64,000 bases of DNA from Photobacterium profundum SS9 (GTDB taxonomy: Bacteria > Pseudomonadota > Gammaproteobacteria > Enterobacterales > Vibrionaceae), in the NCBI RefSeq assembly GCF_000196255.1, contig NC_006370.1, forward strand, positions 588,187 to 652,186. The letters run 5' to 3'. Below the pieces are notes generated by a model. The model was not told where the DNA came from. It did no database searches and was given only the letters and a program-made list of their open reading frames with translations. Position 1 is the first letter of the stretch, and each line of letters begins with the position of its first letter. The position numbers and the translations under genes are program-made. This document shows, piece by piece, positions 59,180 through 64,000 of the stretch.

Positions 59180-60121
59180 ATGAAAATCTTATTAGCAAAC
59201 CCACGTGGTTTTTGTGCCGGTGTCGACCGTGCGATCAGTATTGTAGAGCGTGCGTTAGAAATGTATCAACCGCCGATTTACGTACGTCATGAAGTTGTTC
59301 ACAATCGTTTCGTTGTTGAAGGGCTAAAGCAGCGTGGTGCTATTTTTGTCGAAGAACTCAGCGAAGTGCCTGATGACAATATTGTGATTTTCTCAGCTCA
59401 TGGTGTCTCTCAAGCGGTAAGAAATGAAGCGAAAGAGCGTCAATTAACCGTTTTTGATGCAACTTGCCCATTGGTAACCAAAGTACATATGGAAGTCGCG
59501 CGTGCCAGCCGCCGCAGTGTGGAAGTGGTACTTATTGGTCATGCTGGCCACCCAGAAGTGGAAGGTACGATGGGGCAGTATGCGAGCGAAGACGGTGGTA
59601 TGTATTTGGTCGAAAAACCTGAAGATGTTGAAAAGCTTCAAGTGAAAGATCCAAGTAACCTGCATTACGTAAGCCAAACTACGCTGTCAGTTGATGAAAC
59701 GGCAGATGTGATCGATCAATTGCGTAAGGTTTTTCCTGAGATCCAAGGGCCACGTAAAGATGACATCTGTTATGCCACCCAAAATCGCCAAGATGCAGTG
59801 CGTGAAATGGCTGAAAGTGTCGATGTTATGATAGTGGTGGGTTCAAAGAACTCATCAAACTCTAACCGTTTACGTGAATTATCAGAAAAACTCGGCACTC
59901 CAGGTTTTTTAACTGATTGCCCTGAAGATGTTCAACCCGTTTGGTTTGAAGGTAAAACCAAAGTCGGTGTGACAGCAGGGGCGTCTGCGCCAGAAGATCT
60001 CGTCAATCAGATTATCAGCCGTATTCAGGCGCTGATTGGTGGCGATGTTGAAGAGCTGAGTGGGCGTGAAGAAAATATGTTCTTTGAAGTACCACGAGAG
60101 TTGCAAGTAAAGAATATCTAA
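59180..60121 (+). CDS. ispH: 4-hydroxy-3-methylbut-2-enyl diphosphate reductase
   Basis: Last step of the MEP isoprenoid pathway, making IPP and DMAPP with an iron-sulfur cluster. 313 residues. Cluster ligands Cys12 ([11 protein letters not shown]), Cys96 (DATCPLV) and Cys197 ([11 protein letters not shown]) are at the E. coli positions; the catalytic Glu lies in [10 protein letters not shown]. Co-transcribed with fkpB; a terminator follows. Confidence 0.98.
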   Translation: MKILLANPRGFCAGVDRAISIVERALEMYQPPIYVRHEVVHNRFVVEGLKQRGAIFVEELSEVPDDNIVIFSAHGVSQAVRNEAKERQLTVFDATCPLVTKVHMEVARASRRSVEVVLIGHAGHPEVEGTMGQYASEDGGMYLVEKPEDVEKLQVKDPSNLHYVSQTTLSVDETADVIDQLRKVFPEIQGPRKDDICYATQNRQDAVREMAESVDVMIVVGSKNSSNSNRLRELSEKLGTPGFLTDCPEDVQPVWFEGKTKVGVTAGASAPEDLVNQIISRIQALIGGDVEELSGREENMFFEVPRELQVKNI

Positions 60122-60136
60122 ATTTTATTCTCGTAA

Positions 60137-61054
<918 letters not shown>

Positions 61055-61577
61055 GCGTTAGCCTGAAACTTGCGTTATTCCCTAAAGGTATTTTATGAAT
61101 GTTTATGCATCATGTTTGTTTTGGTGCATAAACAGTGATTTTTATACATGCTTCCCTCCCGTCTCATTTCTTTATTAACAATTGCTTACTTTTGTGTGAA
61201 TAGTTTCGCTTTATAGGTGTAATTCACATAAACCCCCCGTTAGTAAGGCTAAACTCGTAATAGCTGATCGTTTGCTTCGCATATTAATTGTTTAGTGATT
61301 CTTCTTTGGTTGCGCAAACGATAAAGTGTGACTTACTCATAAAATCAGTCCTGTATTTCACCTTAAATCTTACTATTTCTATCGTTTGGGTGCGTTTTCT
61401 CTCTAAGGTCGATATATTTCACACTTATTTTGGGTTGATTCTTGACAGTTTGAGCAGCGATCCATAGAATGCGCGGAATTTGTCAAAATTCAGTTTGACT
61501 TGGGTTTCGACTTTGTATGGAATGGGTAGTTGCAAGTTTATCTATTTTAATTGCATTTTTATTTTTTGGAGGTTGTC
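61055..61577. other. Intergenic region upstream of carAB
   Basis: About 520 bases. Visible parts: a 9-bp stem GTTTATGCA/TGCATAAAC (61101-61133), a possible 27-codon ORF (61095-61178) with AAAGG upstream, an inverted repeat TGTGAAT/ATTCACA (about 61194-61227) resembling ArgR half-sites, and a strong sigma-70 promoter at 61442-61470. Carbamoyl-phosphate synthase promoters are classically controlled by arginine and pyrimidines, so regulatory sites are expected here. Confidence 0.6.
61442..61470 (+). promoter_or_regulatory. Sigma-70 promoter of carAB
   Basis: Perfect -35 TTGACA (61442-61447), 17-base spacer and -10 TAGAAT (61465-61470), one base off consensus. It would start transcription near 61477, about 100 bases before carA. 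Confidence 0.8.
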
Positions 61578-62732
61578 TTGAGCAAATCTGCGCTGTTAGT
61601 CCTTGAAGATGGGACTGTGTTCCGTGGTATATCCATTGGGGCAGATGGTTCGGCCATTGGTGAAGTTGTTTTTAACACCTCGATGACGGGGTATCAGGAA
61701 ATTCTCACTGACCCTTCTTATTCCCAACAGATTGTAACGCTTACCTATCCCCATATTGGCAACACCGGAACTAATTCCGAAGACGAAGAATCTAATTCAA
61801 TCCATGCGCAAGGCTTGGTAATTCGTGATCTACCCCTCCTCGCTTCAAACTTCCGTAATGAACGCTCCCTTTCTGATTACCTTAAATCACAAAACATTGT
61901 CGGTATTGCCGAGATTGATACGCGAAAGCTAACCCGTATTCTTCGTGAGAAAGGTGCTCAGAATGGCTGCATTATGGCGGGTGATAACCTTGATGAAGCA
62001 TTGGCATTAGACAAAGCAAAAGAATTCCCGGGCTTGAAAGGGATGGATCTTGCGAAAGTGGTAACAACGGCTGAAACATACCAGTGGAAGCAAGGTTCAT
62101 GGACATTGCTTGATGGTTTGCCTGAAGCAAAAGATGACAGTGAACTGCCATACCACGTTGTTGCTTATGATTTCGGTGCTAAGCGTAATATCTTACGAAT
62201 GTTAGTTGACCGTGGTTGTCGCTTAACGGTTGTGCCTGCTCAAACGTCGGCAGAAGACGTACTGGCGATGAATCCAGACGGCGTATTCTTGTCGAATGGC
62301 CCTGGTGACCCTGAACCATGTACGTATGCGATTGAAGCTACTAAAACATTCCTTGATATAGGTTTACCGATTTTTGGTATCTGCCTTGGTCACCAAATTC
62401 TTGCTCTGGCAAGTGGTGCGAAGACAGTAAAAATGAAGTTTGGTCACCACGGTGCTAACCACCCGGTAAAAGATATCGACCGTGATGTGGTAATGATCAC
62501 GAGCCAGAACCACGGTTTTGCTGCTGACGAAGCAACATTGCCAGATACGCTACGTGCAACGCACAAATCACTGTTCGATGGTTCTCTTCAAGGTATCCAC
62601 CGTACAGACAAGCCAGCATTCAGCTTTCAGGGACACCCTGAAGCGAGCCCTGGTCCAACGGATGCAGCACCATTGTTTGACCACTTTATCGAGTTAATTA
62701 AGCTTTCTGTTAATGAAGCACGCAGCGCCTAA
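61578..62732 (+). CDS. carA: Carbamoyl-phosphate synthase small subunit
   Basis: Glutaminase subunit that supplies ammonia to CarB for carbamoyl phosphate, used for arginine and pyrimidines. 384 residues (E. coli 382) from a TTG at 61578 with a perfect GGAGG five bases upstream; an in-frame start at 61551 lies before this ribosome-binding site. N-terminal domain [18 protein letters not shown]; class I glutamine amidotransferase domain with the catalytic Cys in [12 protein letters not shown] (about 270) and His/Glu in [12 protein letters not shown] (about 353-355). carB follows after 16 bases. Confidence 0.97.
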   Translation: MSKSALLVLEDGTVFRGISIGADGSAIGEVVFNTSMTGYQEILTDPSYSQQIVTLTYPHIGNTGTNSEDEESNSIHAQGLVIRDLPLLASNFRNERSLSDYLKSQNIVGIAEIDTRKLTRILREKGAQNGCIMAGDNLDEALALDKAKEFPGLKGMDLAKVVTTAETYQWKQGSWTLLDGLPEAKDDSELPYHVVAYDFGAKRNILRMLVDRGCRLTVVPAQTSAEDVLAMNPDGVFLSNGPGDPEPCTYAIEATKTFLDIGLPIFGICLGHQILALASGAKTVKMKFGHHGANHPVKDIDRDVVMITSQNHGFAADEATLPDTLRATHKSLFDGSLQGIHRTDKPAFSFQGHPEASPGPTDAAPLFDHFIELIKLSVNEARSA

Positions 62733-62748
62733 GCCGGAGTAGTAAGAA

Positions 62749-64000
62749 ATGCCAAAACGTACTGACATAAAAAGTGTTCTGATTATAGGTGCTGGTCCGA
62801 TTGTTATCGGTCAGGCATGTGAGTTTGACTATTCAGGTGCACAAGCTTGTAAAGCGCTGCGTGAAGAAGGTTACCGAGTTATTCTGGTTAACTCGAACCC
62901 TGCAACGATTATGACTGACCCAGACATGGCCGATGCAACCTACATCGAGCCAATTCACTGGGAAGTTGTGCGTAACATCATAGCGAAAGAGCGCCCTGAT
63001 GCTGTACTGCCGACAATGGGGGGGCAGACTGCACTTAATTGTGCACTAGAACTTGAAAAACGCGGTGTACTAAAAGAATTCAATGTTGAAATGATTGGTG
63101 CTACAGCTGATGCAATTGACAAAGCTGAAGACCGTTCACGTTTTGACAAAGCAATGAAATCTATCGGTTTGGAGTGTCCTAATGCCGATACTGCCAAAAC
63201 AATGGAAGAAGCTTACAAAGTTCTCGATATGGTGGGTTTCCCTTGTATCATTCGTCCATCGTTTACGATGGGTGGTTCCGGTGGTGGTATCGCTTATAAC
63301 AAAGAAGAATTTGAAGAAATCTGTACTCGCGGTTTAGATCTTTCACCGACTAACGAATTGCTTATCGATGAATCGTTAATTGGCTGGAAAGAATACGAGA
63401 TGGAAGTGGTTCGTGACAAAAACGACAACTGTATCATCGTATGTGCGATTGAAAACTTTGATGCGATGGGTGTTCACACGGGTGACTCAATCACGGTTGC
63501 ACCAGCACAAACACTAACAGATAAAGAATACCAGTTGATGCGTAATGCATCGCTAGCGGTACTGCGTGAAATTGGTGTTGAAACGGGTGGTTCAAACGTA
63601 CAGTTTGGTATTAATCCGAAAGATGGCCGTATGGTTATCATCGAAATGAACCCACGCGTATCGCGCTCATCTGCGCTTGCTTCTAAAGCGACAGGTTTCC
63701 CAATTGCAAAAATTGCGGCGAAACTGGCGATTGGTTACACCCTTGATGAGCTAATGAACGACATCACGGGCGGTGCGACACCTGCATCATTTGAACCGAC
63801 TATTGATTATGTTGTAACGAAGCTTCCTCGCTTTAACTTTGAAAAGTTTGCGGGTGCTAATGACCGTCTAACAACACAGATGAAGTCTGTGGGTGAAGTG
63901 ATGGCGATTGGCCGTAATCTGCAGGAATCATTACAGAAAGCATTGCGTGGCTTAGAAGTTGGCGCAACAGGCTTTGATGAAATGGTTGACCTAGACGAAC
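62749..64000 (+). CDS. carB: Carbamoyl-phosphate synthase large subunit (3' end outside window)
   Basis: Synthetase subunit; only the first 417 codons are in the window. [22 protein letters not shown] begins the first preATP-grasp domain; the first ATP-grasp domain follows with [12 protein letters not shown] (phosphate loop), [31 protein letters not shown] and [20 protein letters not shown]. The visible part ends in the region leading to the oligomerisation domain (family length about 1070). AGGAG-like GGAG lies upstream. Transcribed with carA. Confidence 0.97.
   Translation, partial: MPKRTDIKSVLIIGAGPIVIGQACEFDYSGAQACKALREEGYRVILVNSNPATIMTDPDMADATYIEPIHWEVVRNIIAKERPDAVLPTMGGQTALNCALELEKRGVLKEFNVEMIGATADAIDKAEDRSRFDKAMKSIGLECPNADTAKTMEEAYKVLDMVGFPCIIRPSFTMGGSGGGIAYNKEEFEEICTRGLDLSPTNELLIDESLIGWKEYEMEVVRDKNDNCIIVCAIENFDAMGVHTGDSITVAPAQTLTDKEYQLMRNASLAVLREIGVETGGSNVQFGINPKDGRMVIIEMNPRVSRSSALASKATGFPIAKIAAKLAIGYTLDELMNDITGGATPASFEPTIDYVVTKLPRFNFEKFAGANDRLTTQMKSVGEVMAIGRNLQESLQKALRGLEVGATGFDEMVDLDE

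Overview
The window is an ordinary stretch of core chromosome from a moderately AT-rich gammaproteobacterium of the Vibrionaceae, most likely a Photobacterium. Support for this is inferential: the proteins resemble their Escherichia coli orthologues throughout, while several genes are typical of Vibrionaceae (hlyU, vpsR next to lysS, nptA, the 283-residue type of ThyA, a DUF3545-like protein). No rRNA, tRNA, CRISPR array, prophage, integron or restriction island is visible. I did not find a new defence or biosynthetic system; the interesting material lies in regulatory sites, broken genes and small repeats.

Layout. 1-5.9 kb: the end of a PAS-GGDEF diguanylate cyclase, then arcB, a frameshifted lipoprotein gene and convergent arcA, so both halves of the Arc redox system are neighbours. 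5.5-9 kb: a DUF3293-like protein, an RraA-like protein, a small outer-membrane-type protein and aceK. 9.1-14.1 kb: the threonine operon thrLABC with a complete attenuator. 14.2-24.8 kb: a DAACS symporter, grcA with two FNR sites, frameshifted nfo, ung, a hemerythrin, a DUF3545-like protein, an AGCS alanine symporter, yaaA, srmB and trmN6. 25.2-33.9 kb: brnQ, fldB, xerD, dsbC, recJ, prfB (programmed frameshift) and lysS. 34.7-38.5 kb: a second DAACS symporter, vpsR and a DUF1127 gene preceded by a tiny ORF. 38.7-47.4 kb: tas, a small protein, mutH, rppH, ptsP, a TSUP permease, lgt and thyA. 47.6-54.1 kb: nptA, nhaA, a small secreted protein, nhaR, hlyU, rpsT and a damaged murJ. 54.2-64 kb: ribF, ileS, lspA, fkpB, ispH, dapB, carA and the start of carB.

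How the parts fit. Much of the gene order matches blocks known from E. coli (arcA-thr, yaaA/yaaJ, nhaA-nhaR-rpsT-ribF-ileS-lspA-fkpB-ispH-dapB-carAB; ung-grcA-srmB-trmN6; fldB-xerD-dsbC-recJ-prfB-lysS; tas-mutH-rppH-ptsP-lgt-thyA), here joined into one segment. Oxygen control is a recurring theme: ArcA/ArcB, a perfect FNR palindrome near arcA, and an FNR-controlled grcA promoter. Three genes (the arcB-linked lipoprotein, nfo, murJ) carry lesions that either are real or reflect errors in the sequence. Two MITE-like repeats with different terminal repeats share the same hairpin core.
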